Shown here: piece after piece, positions 25,230 to 35,000 of the stretch
Layout of the letters: each line of letters begins with the position of its first letter
Numbering within the stretch: position 1 is the first letter of the stretch
NCBI RefSeq assembly: GCF_001620065.1
Contig: NZ_LQGV01000003.1
Coordinates: 868,001 to 932,000 of the forward strand
DNA from: Microbacterium sp. TNHR37B
GTDB taxonomy: Bacteria; Actinomycetota; Actinomycetes; Actinomycetales; Microbacteriaceae
Direction of reading: 5' to 3'
DNA length: 64,000 bases
Translations under genes and position numbers: made by a program
Notes under the pieces: model-generated
What the model saw: the letters and a program-made list of their open reading frames with translations, nothing else
The model's database searches: none
What the model was told of the DNA's origin: nothing

Positions 25230-26117
25230 TCAGGCCGTGGCGGCGACCGGCTCGGAGGCCGGAGCGGCCGCGCGGGTGCGGCGGCGCGTGCCGAGGGCAC
25301 CGGTGAGGCGGTCCAGGATCATCGCGATCATCACGACGGCGAGGCCGGCCTCGAAGCCGAGGGGCACGTTGACGGAGCTGAGCGCCTGGACGATCGGGCG
25401 CCCCAGGCCCGGCGCTCCCACCATCGAGGCGATGACCGACATCGACAGCGACAGCATGATGATCTGGTTGATCCCCGCCATGATCGACGGCAGCGCGAGC
25501 GGGAGCTGGATCTGCCGCAGGACGCGGCCCGGGGTGGCACCGAAAGCCTGCCCCGCCTCGACCACCTCGGGGTCGACACCGCGGATGCCGAGCTCGGTGA
25601 GACGCACGCCCGGGGCGACGGCGAACATGATGGTCGCGACGATTCCCGGAACCACGCCGACGCTGAAGAGGAAGATCGCCGGAAGCAGGTACACGAACGC
25701 GGGCATCGTCTGCAGGAAGTCGAGCACGGGGCGGACGACGTTCGACACCGTCTGCGACCGTGCCGCCCAGATGCCGACGGGGATCGCGATCGCGGTGGCG
25801 ATCAGCACCGCGACGATCGTGAGGGCGAGGGTGAGCATCGCGTTCTGCCACTGATCCACGGCGAGGATGACGACGAACCCCACGAAGGTGCCGAGGGCGA
25901 GCTTTGCGCCCTTGACCAGCCAGGCGGCGGCGGTGAACACGACGATGATCACCCAGAACGGCGGCGACGTGAACACCCAGGCGGCGGCGTCGTAGATCGC
26001 CGAGAAGACCGTCGCGACGACATCGAAGAACCCGCCGAGGTACTCCTTGAGGAAGTCGATGACCGATCGCACCCACTGACCGAGCGGGATGCGGATGAGC
26101 TCTTCGAGCTGTTCCAT
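25230..26117 (-). CDS. Glycine betaine/proline-type ABC transporter permease
   Basis: This is a 295-aa permease of the OpuAB/ProW family. An amphipathic N-terminal region (MEQLEELIRIPLGQWVRSVI) precedes about six to seven helices. The ATPase-contact loop is VVEAGQAFGATPGRVLRQIQ, and MSVIASMVGAPGLGRPIVQAL is strongly family-like. It overlaps the ATPase gene by one base at 26117. The 97-nt gap to the binding-protein gene holds no visible promoter, so the three genes are likely one transcript. Confidence 0.94.
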   Translation of the reverse strand: MEQLEELIRIPLGQWVRSVIDFLKEYLGGFFDVVATVFSAIYDAAAWVFTSPPFWVIIVVFTAAAWLVKGAKLALGTFVGFVVILAVDQWQNAMLTLALTIVAVLIATAIAIPVGIWAARSQTVSNVVRPVLDFLQTMPAFVYLLPAIFLFSVGVVPGIVATIMFAVAPGVRLTELGIRGVDPEVVEAGQAFGATPGRVLRQIQLPLALPSIMAGINQIIMLSLSMSVIASMVGAPGLGRPIVQALSSVNVPLGFEAGLAVVMIAMILDRLTGALGTRRRTRAAAPASEPVAATA

Positions 26118-27430
26118 CAGCGCTCACCCCTTTCCGTCGTGGCGGCCGCCGGGACGGCGGCTCCGCGCGTGACGTCGTCGACGAGCGGGGTGAACTGCGC
26201 CACCATGTCGATCGGGGTCTGGATGATCGGCATCTCCCGCGTGGTGGCCGGGACGTTCCCGAGGGCGGCGAGGAGCGTCACGCGGGGGATCACTCCGAGC
26301 AGCCGCCGTTCGTCGTCCACCACGGCGAGGGGGACCGTCGCCTCCACGGCGGTCTCGACGATGTCGGTGAGGAGGTCGTCGGGGCCGACGGTGGGAACGG
26401 AGGTGTCCACGATCTGGCGCAGGTCGGTCTGTCCCGCCTTGACGGCGCGGATCACGGCGCGGTCGGTGACGACACCCACCAGGCGCCGGTTCTCCACCGC
26501 GAACACGGCGCTGGCCTGCTGCGAACGCAGCACGCGGAGGGCGCCGCGCACACCCGCGGTGAGCGGCGTGGTCTGGTGGGGCGGCTCCATGACGCCCGAC
26601 GCGGTGAGCACACGCGCGCGGTCGACGTCCTGGACGAACTGTGCGACGTAGTCATTGGCGGGATCGGTGAGGATCTCCTCGGGCGTGCCGTTCTGCACGA
26701 TGCGGCCGTCGCGCATCACGGCGATGCGATCGCCGAGGAACATCGCCTCGTTGAGGTCGTGCGTGATGAACACGATCGTCCGGCCGAGCTCGCGCTGCAG
26801 CTCGATCAGCTGCTCCTGCATCTCGCGGCGGATGAGCGGATCCAGCGCGGAGAAGGCCTCGTCCATCAGCAGGATGTCGGTGCCGGCGGTGAGCGCGCGA
26901 GCGATCCCGACGCGCTGCCGCATGCCGCCCGAGAGCTCGTCGGGCATCGCCTGCGCCCGGTCGCCCAGGCCGACCCGGTCGAGGATCTCCTGCGCCCGGC
27001 GACGACGCTCGGCCTTGCCGACGCCTTGGATCTCGAGGGCATAGGCGGCGTTGTCGAGCACCGTGAGGTGCGGAAGCAGCGCGAAGTGCTGGAAGACCAT
27101 CGACACGGACGACCGCCGGATGTCGCGCAGATCGCCCGCCGATGCGCGCGTGACATTGCGGCCTCCGACGAGGACTTCGCCCGCGGTGGGCTGGAGGAGG
27201 CCATTGAGCATGCGGATGATCGTGGACTTGCCGGATCCCGACAGGCCCATGATCACGAAGATCTCTCCGGGCTGCACGGTGAAACTCGCATCGATGACGG
27301 CGGCAGTGCCGGCGTCGGCGATCTCGGTCCGGGACTGGCCGGCTTGAAGCCGGCGCACGCCTTCTCGGGGGTTGCGGCCGAAGACCTTGAACAGGTTCTT
27401 CGCCTCGACAGCGGGGGTGGAAACGGTCAC
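26117..27430 (-). CDS. Glycine betaine/proline-type ABC transporter ATP-binding protein with CBS pair
   Basis: This protein is predicted at 437 aa. The ATPase part has Walker A GLSGSGKST, Q-loop VFQHFALLPH, signature LSGGMRQR, Walker B ILLMDEAFSALD and the His switch FITHDLNEAM. Two CBS domains follow (about residues 280-400). In OpuA-type systems these sense ionic strength and gate transport. The GTG at 27430 is preferred because GAGGTG lies 6 nt upstream. An ATG at 27466 adds 12 residues and cannot be excluded. It is the first gene of the operon. Confidence 0.92.
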   Translation of the reverse strand: MTVSTPAVEAKNLFKVFGRNPREGVRRLQAGQSRTEIADAGTAAVIDASFTVQPGEIFVIMGLSGSGKSTIIRMLNGLLQPTAGEVLVGGRNVTRASAGDLRDIRRSSVSMVFQHFALLPHLTVLDNAAYALEIQGVGKAERRRRAQEILDRVGLGDRAQAMPDELSGGMRQRVGIARALTAGTDILLMDEAFSALDPLIRREMQEQLIELQRELGRTIVFITHDLNEAMFLGDRIAVMRDGRIVQNGTPEEILTDPANDYVAQFVQDVDRARVLTASGVMEPPHQTTPLTAGVRGALRVLRSQQASAVFAVENRRLVGVVTDRAVIRAVKAGQTDLRQIVDTSVPTVGPDDLLTDIVETAVEATVPLAVVDDERRLLGVIPRVTLLAALGNVPATTREMPIIQTPIDMVAQFTPLVDDVTRGAAVPAAATTERGER

Positions 27431-27466
27431 TTGCTTCACCTCGGCAGCCGAGCGGACAGGCTGCAT

Positions 27467-27719
27467 CGGTTACGCCCGGGTGACGATCTTCGGCACTCGC
27501 GCGGGCGTCGGCGGGCGACGCGCGCTGCGCGGGTGCGTTGGCGACACACATCGGGTCCGTCGCCCAGACCGTCGACCATACGCCCGCTCTCGCGATGTCG
27601 GAGACACCCGGCGAGGGCGGCCGCGGACTGGTCGTCGGGGCCCTCGAGACTCGCCCGTGGCCCGCCCTCCACCGTAGCCAGGTTTCTCGCGGGTGCGCAA
27701 ACCGTCCTGACGGCTGCGC
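27467..27719. other. Gene-free divergent region upstream of the betaine importer
   Basis: No credible gene lies here. On the minus strand TTGCGC (27695-27700) and TACGGT (27671-27676) with an 18-bp spacer form a possible importer promoter, which would give a long leader. A second possible -10, TATGGT, lies near 27576-27581. Neither is strong. Confidence 0.35.
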
Positions 27720-27765
27720 TTGACAGGCGCCGCGGCGACATGGTTACTTAGTCAAGTAGGTAACC
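27720..27765 (+). promoter_or_regulatory. Promoter and YtrA-type operator of the gntR-ABC operon
   Basis: A TTGACA -35 (27720-27725), an 18-bp spacer and TTACTT (27744-27749) form a promoter. An inverted repeat GGTTAC (27742-27747) / GTAACC (27760-27765), with a further near-symmetric ACTT...AAGT inside, covers the -10 and start point. The layout is that of an autorepressed YtrA-type GntR operon. Confidence 0.68.
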
Positions 27766-27781
27766 AACGAACGGGGCCGGG

Positions 27782-28180
27782 ATGATCGAAGAAGGACGAC
27801 CGCTCTTCCTGCAGATCGCGGAGAGCGTGGAGGACTCGATCATCGACGGGAGCCTGCCCGAAGAGGCGCAGGCGCCGTCGACGAACGAGCTCGCCGCGTT
27901 CTACCGGATCAACCCCGCCACCGCCGCGAAAGGAATCGCCATGCTCACCGACAAGGGTGTGCTGTACAAGCGGCGCGGCATCGGGATGTTCGTCTCCTCC
28001 GGCGCGCAGGAGCTCCTCCGCGCGGAGCGACGCGACGCCTTCGCCGCCCGCTACCTCGACCCGCTGCTGGCGGAGTCCCGCAAGCTCGGCCTCAGCCCCG
28101 AAGACCTCGGCCGCCTCCTCATCGAGCGCGCCGCACGCACCGCGACCCCCGCGTCGCCGACGGAAGGAACACGCGCATGA
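27782..28180 (+). CDS. GntR-family regulator, YtrA subfamily
   Basis: This 132-aa regulator has a winged helix (about 10-75: LFLQIAESVEDSIIDG, APSTNELAAFYRINPATAAK, GIGMFVSSGA) and only a short helical C-terminal tail, the mark of the YtrA group that controls ABC transporters. Its stop overlaps the ATPase gene by ATGA. The operator over its promoter suggests self-repression and co-control of the two transporter genes. The inducer is unknown; for many YtrA-type systems it is cell-wall stress or a peptide antibiotic. Confidence 0.93.
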   Translation: MIEEGRPLFLQIAESVEDSIIDGSLPEEAQAPSTNELAAFYRINPATAAKGIAMLTDKGVLYKRRGIGMFVSSGAQELLRAERRDAFAARYLDPLLAESRKLGLSPEDLGRLLIERAARTATPASPTEGTRA

Positions 28181-29100
28181 CCACCGTGATCGAGGTGACC
28201 GACCTCACCAAGCGCTATCGCGACACCCTCGCCCTCGACGAAGTGAGCTTCGCGATCGAGGAGAACACGATCTATGGCCTTCTCGGCCGCAACGGTGCCG
28301 GCAAGACGTCGGTGATGTCGATCCTCACCGCGCAGAACTCTCCCACGAGCGGCACCGTCCGTGTCTTCGGCGAGAACCCGTACGAGAACGCCAAGGTGCT
28401 CCGCCGGGTGTGCTTCGTGCGTGAGAGCCAGAAGTACCCCGACGACGCCACCGCTCGACACGCCTTCCGCATGGCGAGCCTCTTCTTCCCCCGCTGGGAC
28501 CAGGCCCTCGCCGACCAACTGGTCGACGACTTCCAGCTTCCGCTCAAGAAGGCGATCAAGAAGCTCTCCCGCGGTCAGCTCAGCGCCGTCGGCGTCATCA
28601 TCGGTCTCGCCTCGCGCGCGGAGATCACGTTCTTCGACGAGCCGTATCTGGGGCTGGACGCCGTGGCCCGGCAGCTCTTCTACGACCGTCTGCTGGCCGA
28701 CTACGCGCAGCACCCGCGCACGATCATCCTGTCCAGCCACCTGATCGACGAGGTCGCGAATCTCTTGGAGCGCGTGATCGTCATCGATCAGGGACGGATC
28801 GTCATGGACGAGGAGACCGACGCCGTCCGCCACCGTGCGGCGACGATCGTCGGGGACAGTGCAGCCGTCGAGGCCTTCGTCGCGGGTCGCGAGGTGCTCC
28901 ACCGCGAGAGCCTCGGCCGCGTCTCCTCCGTCACCGTGATCGGGGAGCTCACCGCCGACGACCGGTCCCGCCTCGCTGAGGCGGGGCTGGATGTCGCGCC
29001 GGTGTCTCTTCAGCAGCTCATCGTCCGCACCACTCAGCATCACGCCGAGGCCCGCTCGTCCGCGGCGGGCCCGGCCCTGTCCGAAGGAGCACGCTCGTGA
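28177..29100 (+). CDS. ABC transporter ATP-binding protein (YtrA-linked)
   Basis: This is a 307-aa ATPase. Walker A is GRNGAGKTS (about residues 38-46), the signature is LSRGQ with Arg in place of the usual first Gly, Walker B is ITFFDEPYLGLD, and the switch region is IILSSHLIDEV. The C-terminal extension (about 215-307) is typical of transporters with separate membrane subunits. It is coupled to the regulator by ATGA and to the membrane gene by GTGA. It probably powers export of a drug, peptide or lipid. Confidence 0.92.
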   Translation: MTTVIEVTDLTKRYRDTLALDEVSFAIEENTIYGLLGRNGAGKTSVMSILTAQNSPTSGTVRVFGENPYENAKVLRRVCFVRESQKYPDDATARHAFRMASLFFPRWDQALADQLVDDFQLPLKKAIKKLSRGQLSAVGVIIGLASRAEITFFDEPYLGLDAVARQLFYDRLLADYAQHPRTIILSSHLIDEVANLLERVIVIDQGRIVMDEETDAVRHRAATIVGDSAAVEAFVAGREVLHRESLGRVSSVTVIGELTADDRSRLAEAGLDVAPVSLQQLIVRTTQHHAEARSSAAGPALSEGARS

Positions 29101-29783
29101 ACCGCACCGGCAACGTCGTCCGCATGCAGCTGATCAACCGGCAGACCTACATCTGGGTGCCTCTCATCGTGCTGGCGGGGGCGTTCATCCTCACCCTGCT
29201 GATCTGGGCGCTCCTTCCCCCCGAGGCGGAGAAGTACAGTGGCGGCGCGCAGGCCCCGTACTGGTACTTCGGCGTGGTCGGGGTCCAGGCGCTCACCCTC
29301 ACCTTCCCCTTCTCGCAGGCGATGAGCGTCACGAGGCGCGAGTACTTCTTCGGGACGACCCTCACCGCCGCGCTCACCGCCGCCATGCTCTCGACGATCT
29401 ACCTCGTGGGCGGTCTCATCGAGCGGGCCACGGGAGGGTGGGGCATGAACGGATACTTCTTCTCCCTCGACTGGATCTGGGACGCCGGCCCGGCGGTGTC
29501 GTGGTTGTTCTACTTCGCCCTGGCCATGCTGTTCTTCCTCGTGGGTTTCGGTGCTGCGACGGTGTACAAGCGGTTCGGCAACCTCTGGCTCACTGTGCTG
29601 CTGGTGGGCACCGGGCTGCTGCTGGTCGGACTCCTCTGGCTCGTCATCCGATTCGACGGCTGGAACGCCATCGGCGCCTGGATCGCGGCGCAGGGCACGC
29701 TGGGGATCGCGCTGTGGATCCTCGCGGTCGCGGCGGCGATCGGTGCGCTGTCGTTCGTGCCGCTGCGGAAGGCGACCCCCTGA
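29097..29783 (+). CDS. ABC transporter membrane subunit (YtrA-linked)
   Basis: This 228-aa membrane protein has six predicted helices (first about 18-40, WVPLIVLAGAFILTLLIWAL, and last at the C-terminus, LAVAAAIGALSFVPL). It resembles the small ABC-2-like membrane subunits encoded after YtrA-type ATPases. No catalytic motif is expected. The GTG start is fixed by the 4-nt overlap with the ATPase gene. It probably works with the ATPase as a dimeric exporter. Confidence 0.85.
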   Translation: MNRTGNVVRMQLINRQTYIWVPLIVLAGAFILTLLIWALLPPEAEKYSGGAQAPYWYFGVVGVQALTLTFPFSQAMSVTRREYFFGTTLTAALTAAMLSTIYLVGGLIERATGGWGMNGYFFSLDWIWDAGPAVSWLFYFALAMLFFLVGFGAATVYKRFGNLWLTVLLVGTGLLLVGLLWLVIRFDGWNAIGAWIAAQGTLGIALWILAVAAAIGALSFVPLRKATP

Positions 29784-29822
29784 CCCCCGCTGCCCCTGCG
29801 GGGCGGGTCCACGAGGAGAGCG

Positions 29823-30079
29823 ATGGCGCGGCCATCCTGCGCCTGGTCCGCCACGGAGAGACGGAGTGGAACGCGCTCGGGCTCATCCAAGGCCACACCG
29901 ATAATCCCCTCAACGAGCGAGGCCGTTCGCAAGCGGCGGCCGCCGGGCGAGAGCTGGCCGGTCGGGAGTATGCGGCGGTCGTCACGAGCCCTCTGGCCCG
30001 CGCCTCAGAGACGGCGCGGATCATCGCCTCCGCGCTGAACGTGGCGACGTTCCACGTCGAGGCGGATCTCGCGGGTCGA
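29823..30079 (+). pseudogene. Histidine phosphatase (phosphoglycerate mutase-like) remnant
   Basis: The frame through 29834 reads ILRLVRHGETEWNALGLIQG, then NPLNERGRSQA, and SPLARASETARIIA, a clear histidine-phosphatase N-terminus with the RHGE catalytic His. Two faults are visible. The only ATG with a ribosome site (29823, GAGGAG upstream) is in a different frame from the domain. After about 80 residues the frame loses all similarity, so the C-terminal half with the second catalytic His is missing. It follows the exporter operon by 39 nt. Loss of function is very likely. Confidence 0.75.
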
Positions 30080-30258
30080 TCAGCGACGTCGCCGTCGATC
30101 CCGACCGGTCGGACGGTCGGCCGCCGATCGTCTCCGCGACGGTCCTCGGCACGGACCCCGTGCCTTCTGCGGTGCCTCAGTCGTCAAACTGAGTGTCGGG
30201 GTCGTCAGCGCCGTCGGTTCGGCAACGGTGGATCGACGCCGTCGACGAGGAACGACGG

Positions 30259-30558
30259 CTAGCTCTGTTCGGCGGCGGCGGTGTGGTGCCGGATGACCTC
30301 GGCCACGACGAAGTTGAACCACTTCTCGGCGAATTCGGGGTCGAGATCGGCGTCGAGCGAGAGGCGGCGCAGACGCGCGATCTGCTGCTCCTCCCGCGAT
30401 GGGTCGGACGCGGGCATGCCGTGCTCGGCCTTGAGCACACCCACCTGCTTCGTGCAGCGGAACCGCTCGGCGAGCAGGAAGATCAGTGCGGCGTCGATGT
30501 TGTCGATGCTCGCCCGCAGGCCGTGCAGCTGAGCGATCGCGGCGGTGTCGTCGGTCAT
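30259..30558 (-). CDS. Chorismate mutase, AroQ type
   Basis: This is a 99-aa all-helical AroQ-type chorismate mutase (chorismate to prephenate; Phe/Tyr synthesis). LRASIDNIDAALIFLLAERF contains the conserved N-terminal Arg. CTKQVGVLKAEHGMPASDPS carries the catalytic Lys and the typical K..xGxPxxDxxRE pattern (REEQQIARL). The C-terminal helix ends HHTAAAEQS. GGAGGAACC precedes the ATG at 30558. It stands alone and has no ACT or dehydratase fusion, so it is a monofunctional enzyme. Confidence 0.93.
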   Translation of the reverse strand: MTDDTAAIAQLHGLRASIDNIDAALIFLLAERFRCTKQVGVLKAEHGMPASDPSREEQQIARLRRLSLDADLDPEFAEKWFNFVVAEVIRHHTAAAEQS

Positions 30559-30643
30559 GGTTCCTCCCCGCCCGAGACTATCGGGTCGCCACACGCCTGA
30601 CCGCCCCGGAGGCCGGCCTTCCGTCGACCCCTAGAGTGTGTCC

Positions 30644-31735
30644 ATGACCGCCTCGTCTCCCGAGCCCGACGCTCCCTCCCGGACGATCGGGACCGCGCTG
30701 CAACGCCCCTTCGCCGTCGGCTTCTTCCTGACCCTCGGCGCGCTGGCGGCCATCGCCCTCGGGATGGCGATCTCCGACCTCGTGACGATCTGGATCTACA
30801 TCGCGTTCGCGCTGTTCGCCGCGCTGGGGCTCGATCCGCTCGTCCGACGCCTGGAACGCCGCGGGGTGGGCCGGGCGTGGGCGATCGTGATCGTCTACTT
30901 CGCCTTCGCGATCCTGCTGGTGGGCGTGCTGTGGCTGGTCATTCCCACGGTGGTCGAGCAGGTGTCGCAGTTCATCCGCGACCTCCCCGACATGATCGCC
31001 GCATTCCAGCGCACCGAGGTCTACCTGTGGCTGCGCGAGCAGTTCGGCGACCAGGTACCGGCGCTCCTCGGCGACGTGCAGAAGTTCCTCACCGACCCCA
31101 GCAACATCGCGGCGATCGGCGGCGGCGTGCTGCAGATCGGCATCTCCATCGGCACGACGCTCTCGGGCCTGATCATCATCATCGTGCTGAGCCTGTACTT
31201 CCTGGCCACCCTGCCGCAGATGAAGCAGGCGTTCTACCGGTTGCTCCCCGCCCGCAACCGCGCGCTGAGCGCCGAGCTCACCGAGGAGATCACCTCCTCG
31301 GTCGGCGGCTACCTGAGCGGCATGGTCGTCCTCGCGTTCTTCAACGCCCTCGTGACGTTCATCCTCTACTCGGTGCTGGGGCTGCCGTTCCCGCTGCTGC
31401 TCGCCGTCGTGTCGTTCTGCATCACGATCATCCCGCTCGTGGGAACGGTGCTGTTCTGGGGCATCGGCTCCGTCGTCGCGCTGTTCGCCAGTCCGCTGTC
31501 GGCACTGGTGTTCGCCGCGGCCTACCTCGTCTACATGCAGCTGGAGGCATACGTCCTCACCCCGCGGGTCATGAACAAGACGATCTCGGTTCCCGGTTCC
31601 CTCGTCGTCATCGGGGCGCTCGTCGGTGGAACCCTCATGGGGCTCCTGGGTGCCCTCGTGGCGATCCCTGTGACCGCCTCGATCCTCCTCATCATCAAGA
31701 AGGTCGTCATCCCGCGCCAAGACGCGAAGGCGTGA
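30644..31735 (+). CDS. AI-2E family transporter
   Basis: This 363-aa membrane protein has about seven to eight helices. The conserved AI-2E family loop near FCITIIPLVGTVLFWG and the segment YMQLEAYVLTPRVMNKTISV are diagnostic. Members have been linked to autoinducer-2 export or to Na+/H+ exchange. The role here is not known. TAGAGT (30632-30637) lies 6 nt before the ATG at 30644, consistent with a leaderless message. It appears to be a single-gene unit. Confidence 0.92.
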   Translation: MTASSPEPDAPSRTIGTALQRPFAVGFFLTLGALAAIALGMAISDLVTIWIYIAFALFAALGLDPLVRRLERRGVGRAWAIVIVYFAFAILLVGVLWLVIPTVVEQVSQFIRDLPDMIAAFQRTEVYLWLREQFGDQVPALLGDVQKFLTDPSNIAAIGGGVLQIGISIGTTLSGLIIIIVLSLYFLATLPQMKQAFYRLLPARNRALSAELTEEITSSVGGYLSGMVVLAFFNALVTFILYSVLGLPFPLLLAVVSFCITIIPLVGTVLFWGIGSVVALFASPLSALVFAAAYLVYMQLEAYVLTPRVMNKTISVPGSLVVIGALVGGTLMGLLGALVAIPVTASILLIIKKVVIPRQDAKA

Positions 31736-31762
31736 GCGGGCGGTTCCGGCTTCCCCTTCCCG

Positions 31763-31996
31763 TCAATCCGCGCTCACCTGGGCCGGGAAGCGGTCCCGCG
31801 CCTCATCGTCCGTCATCGGACGCAGCGCCCGTCCGTTGTCGAGCCACCATGTGCGACAGAGGTCGCAGCGATAGAGGAGATCGACGGGCGAGGTCGACAC
31901 GACGAATCGTGGTTGCCCACCGGTGTACGCGCCCTCCTGGCAGACAGCGCAGCCCCGCCCGGTTGCCGCGACAGATCCCATCTCGCCCGTGGCCAT
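31763..31996 (-). CDS. Small zinc-ribbon protein
   Basis: This 77-aa protein has two CxxC pairs (C16/C19 and C44/C47; GCAVCQEG and YRCDLCRTWW), so it probably folds as a zinc ribbon. The region between (FVVSTSPVDLLYRCD) resembles small domains that bind nucleic acid or protein. The C-terminus is acidic (TDDEARDRFP). No function can be assigned. GGAG precedes the ATG closely. It lies between a convergent transporter gene and the terminator of the giant surface-protein gene. Confidence 0.68.
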   Translation of the reverse strand: MATGEMGSVAATGRGCAVCQEGAYTGGQPRFVVSTSPVDLLYRCDLCRTWWLDNGRALRPMTDDEARDRFPAQVSAD

Positions 31997-32027
31997 GCTC
32001 CATTGTCCCGCGGCCGGGCATGCAGAA

Positions 32028-32081
32028 GGGAAGGGGACGGTCCGCTGGGGGTGAGCGAGAGCTCAGGACCGTCCCCTTCCC
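32028..32081 (-). terminator. Terminator of the giant surface-protein gene
   Basis: Perfect 16-bp arms (GGGAAGGGGACGGTCC, 32028-32043, and its complement, 32066-32081) with a 22-nt loop lie 12 nt beyond the surface-protein stop. There is no clear U-tract. The stem strength and position make a factor-independent terminator likely. Confidence 0.75.
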
Positions 32082-32093
32082 GGGGTCAGGCGC

Positions 32094-35000
32094 TCATCGA
32101 GCGACCCGACCTCCTCCCCTACGTCGACGCACGACCACCAGCAGCACTCCTCCGGCGACCAGCAGCAGGACCGCGAGCGCCACGACACCGAGCGCCACGG
32201 TTCCACCCGTGTTCGGGATCTCATCCGGCAGGTCGATCGAGGTGATCCGCACCGTGGACGGCGGCGACGTGACATCCGCTCCGACCGGCGGCGTCGCCGT
32301 GGCCGTGGCACGGTTCACGAGATCCGCTCCGTCCAGGTCGGCCTCCTGCACGACATACGTCGCCGTGCACGTGACCTGCTGACCCGGCAGCAGCGTTCCG
32401 TACTCGGGGCACGTGATCGCCGAGATCTTGCCCGCCCCCGAGAACTCCGTCTCGGTGATGACGACATCCGTCAGGCTCGTGTTCCCGGTGTTGGTCACGA
32501 GGAACGAGTACGTGACGCGCTGTCCGACCTTCGAGATGTTCGAGACATCGGCGGACTTGACCAGCGCGATCGCCGGCGCGTCGAGGCTCGGAACCGTGAC
32601 GGTGGACGGCGGCGAGTCGATCGGCGGGCCACCCGGGGTGTTGCCGCCGACCGAGGCCGTGTTCGTCACGCTGCCGGCATCCACGTCCGCCTGCGTGACG
32701 GTGTAGCTCGCCGTGCAGGTGATCTGGTCACCCGGTGCCAGCACATCGGTCGGGCACTCCACGGCCGACAGCTCACCGGTCCCGGTGAAGTCGTCCTCGG
32801 AGACGACCACATCGGTCACGGTCACGTTGCCGGTGTTCGTCACGACGAAGCGGTACTCCAGCACCGCTCCCGCGACGAACTCGTCGGTGTCGAGCGGCGC
32901 GACCGACTTCACCACCGTGAGCCCCGGCTGCGGGTCGATCTCGACGATCACCGTGGACGGCGGCGTCTCGACCGGCGGACCGTCGGGCGGCGTTCCGGTG
33001 GCCGTGGCCGTGTTCTCGACCGACCCGGCGTCGACATCGGCCTGCGTGACCACGTAGGTCGCCTCGCAGTCGACAGACGCGCCCGGCAGGAGCGAAGCTG
33101 CGCCGTCGGGGCAGGTGACCGGCGAGAGCTCGCCGGTTCCCGTGAAGGTTCCTTCGTCGATCGCGATGCCCGTCATCGTCACGTTTCCGGTGTTGGTCAC
33201 GCGGAACGTGTAGGTGAGGACGTCACCGGCCGCCGTGATGGGAGCCGACGAGGCGGACTTCACCAAGCTCAGCGCCGGAGCCGGATCGCTCGGGATCTCC
33301 ACGGACGTGGGCGGCGACTCGATCGGCGGACCGGTCGGCGGCACACCCGTGCCGGTCGCGGTGTTGGTGACCCCACCGGCGTCCACGTCGGCCTGCGTCA
33401 CCACGTACGTAGCGGTGAAGGTGGCCTGGGCGCCGGGAGCGAGCGACGCGACGGAGGCCGGGGCGACTGGCGACAGCGTGCCGGAGCCGGTGAACTCGCC
33501 CTCGACGATCGACACGTCGGTCAGGGTCACGTTGCCCGTGTTCGTCGCGACGAACGAGTAGGTGATCTCCCGTCCGACCGTGAAGAAGGCGGGCTCACTC
33601 GGCGTCGCCGACTTGACCACCGACAGGCCGGGCTCCGGATCGAAGCCGACGACGACCGTGGACGGCGGAGACTCGACCGGCGGGCCCTCGGGCGGGGTGC
33701 CCGTGCCGGTGGCGGAGTTCGAGATCGACCCCGCATCGACATCCGCCTGCGTCACGACGTAGGTGGCCGTGAAGGTCGCCTCCGCACCCGGCGCGAGCGA
33801 CGCCACGGAGGCGGGCGTGAGCGGCGAGAGCGCACCAGTCCCGGTGAACTCCCCCTCCAACACCGACACGTCGGTCAGCGTCACGTTTCCGGTGTTGGTG
33901 GCGACGAACGTGTACGTGACGACGTCACCGGCCCGGGAGACGCCCTCGGCGTCGGCCGACTTGACCACGGACAGGCCGGGGTTGGCGAGCGCCGTCACCA
34001 CGGCGGTCGAGGGCTCACTCTCGACGGTCACCTCCTGCGGGGAGACGGCCGTGGCGGTCGCGGTGTTCTCGATCGTCCCGGCGTCGAGGTCTGCCTGCGT
34101 CACCGCGTAGGTGGCCGTGCAGTCGACGAACTCGCCGGGAAGGAGGGTCACACCGCTCGGGCACTCGACAGCCGACAGTTCGCCGGTGCCGGTGAAGGCG
34201 CCCTCGTCGATGGCGGGGTCGGTCAGCGAGACGTTGCCGGTGTTGGTCACGCGGAACGTGTAGGCGACCTCGTCGCCGACCGCGGCCACCTCATCGGGCG
34301 AAGCCGACTTGACCAGCGAGACCGCGGGCTGCGGATCGCTCGGGATCTCCACCGTCGACGGCGGCGACTCGATCGGCGGCCCGTCCGGCGGTGTTCCCGT
34401 CGTGGTGGCGCTGTTGGTGACGCCGCCGGCATCCACGTCGGCCTGGGTCAGGACGTACGTGGCGGTGAAGACCGCCTGCTCATCGGGAGCGAGGGAGGCG
34501 ATCGAGCCGGGCGTGACGGGCGACAGCGTGCCCGAACCCGTGAACGTTCCCTCGGCCACGGCGACATCGGTCAACGTCACGTTGCCGGTGTTGGTCACCA
34601 CGAACGAGTAGGTGATCTCCTGGCCCACCGTGAAGGAGGCAGCGTCGTTCGGGGTCGCGGACTTCACGACGGACAGACCCGGCTCCGGATCGAACTCCAC
34701 GATCACGGTCGACGGCGGCGACTCCACGGGCGGCCCGTCGGGCGGCACGCCGACACCGGTGGCCGTGTTCGAGACCGATCCGGCATCCACGTCCGCCTGG
34801 GTGAGCACATAGGTCGCGGTGAAGGTGGCCTCCTGGCCGGGGGCGAGCGATGCCACCGAGGCCGGAGCCAGGGGAGAAAGCTCACCGGTGCCGGTGAAGG
34901 CGCCCTCGTCCACCGCGACATCCGTGAGGGTGACGTTGCCGGTGTTGGTCACCAGGAACGAGTAGGTGATGGTGTCTCCCACGCGGGAGGCATCGTCGGT

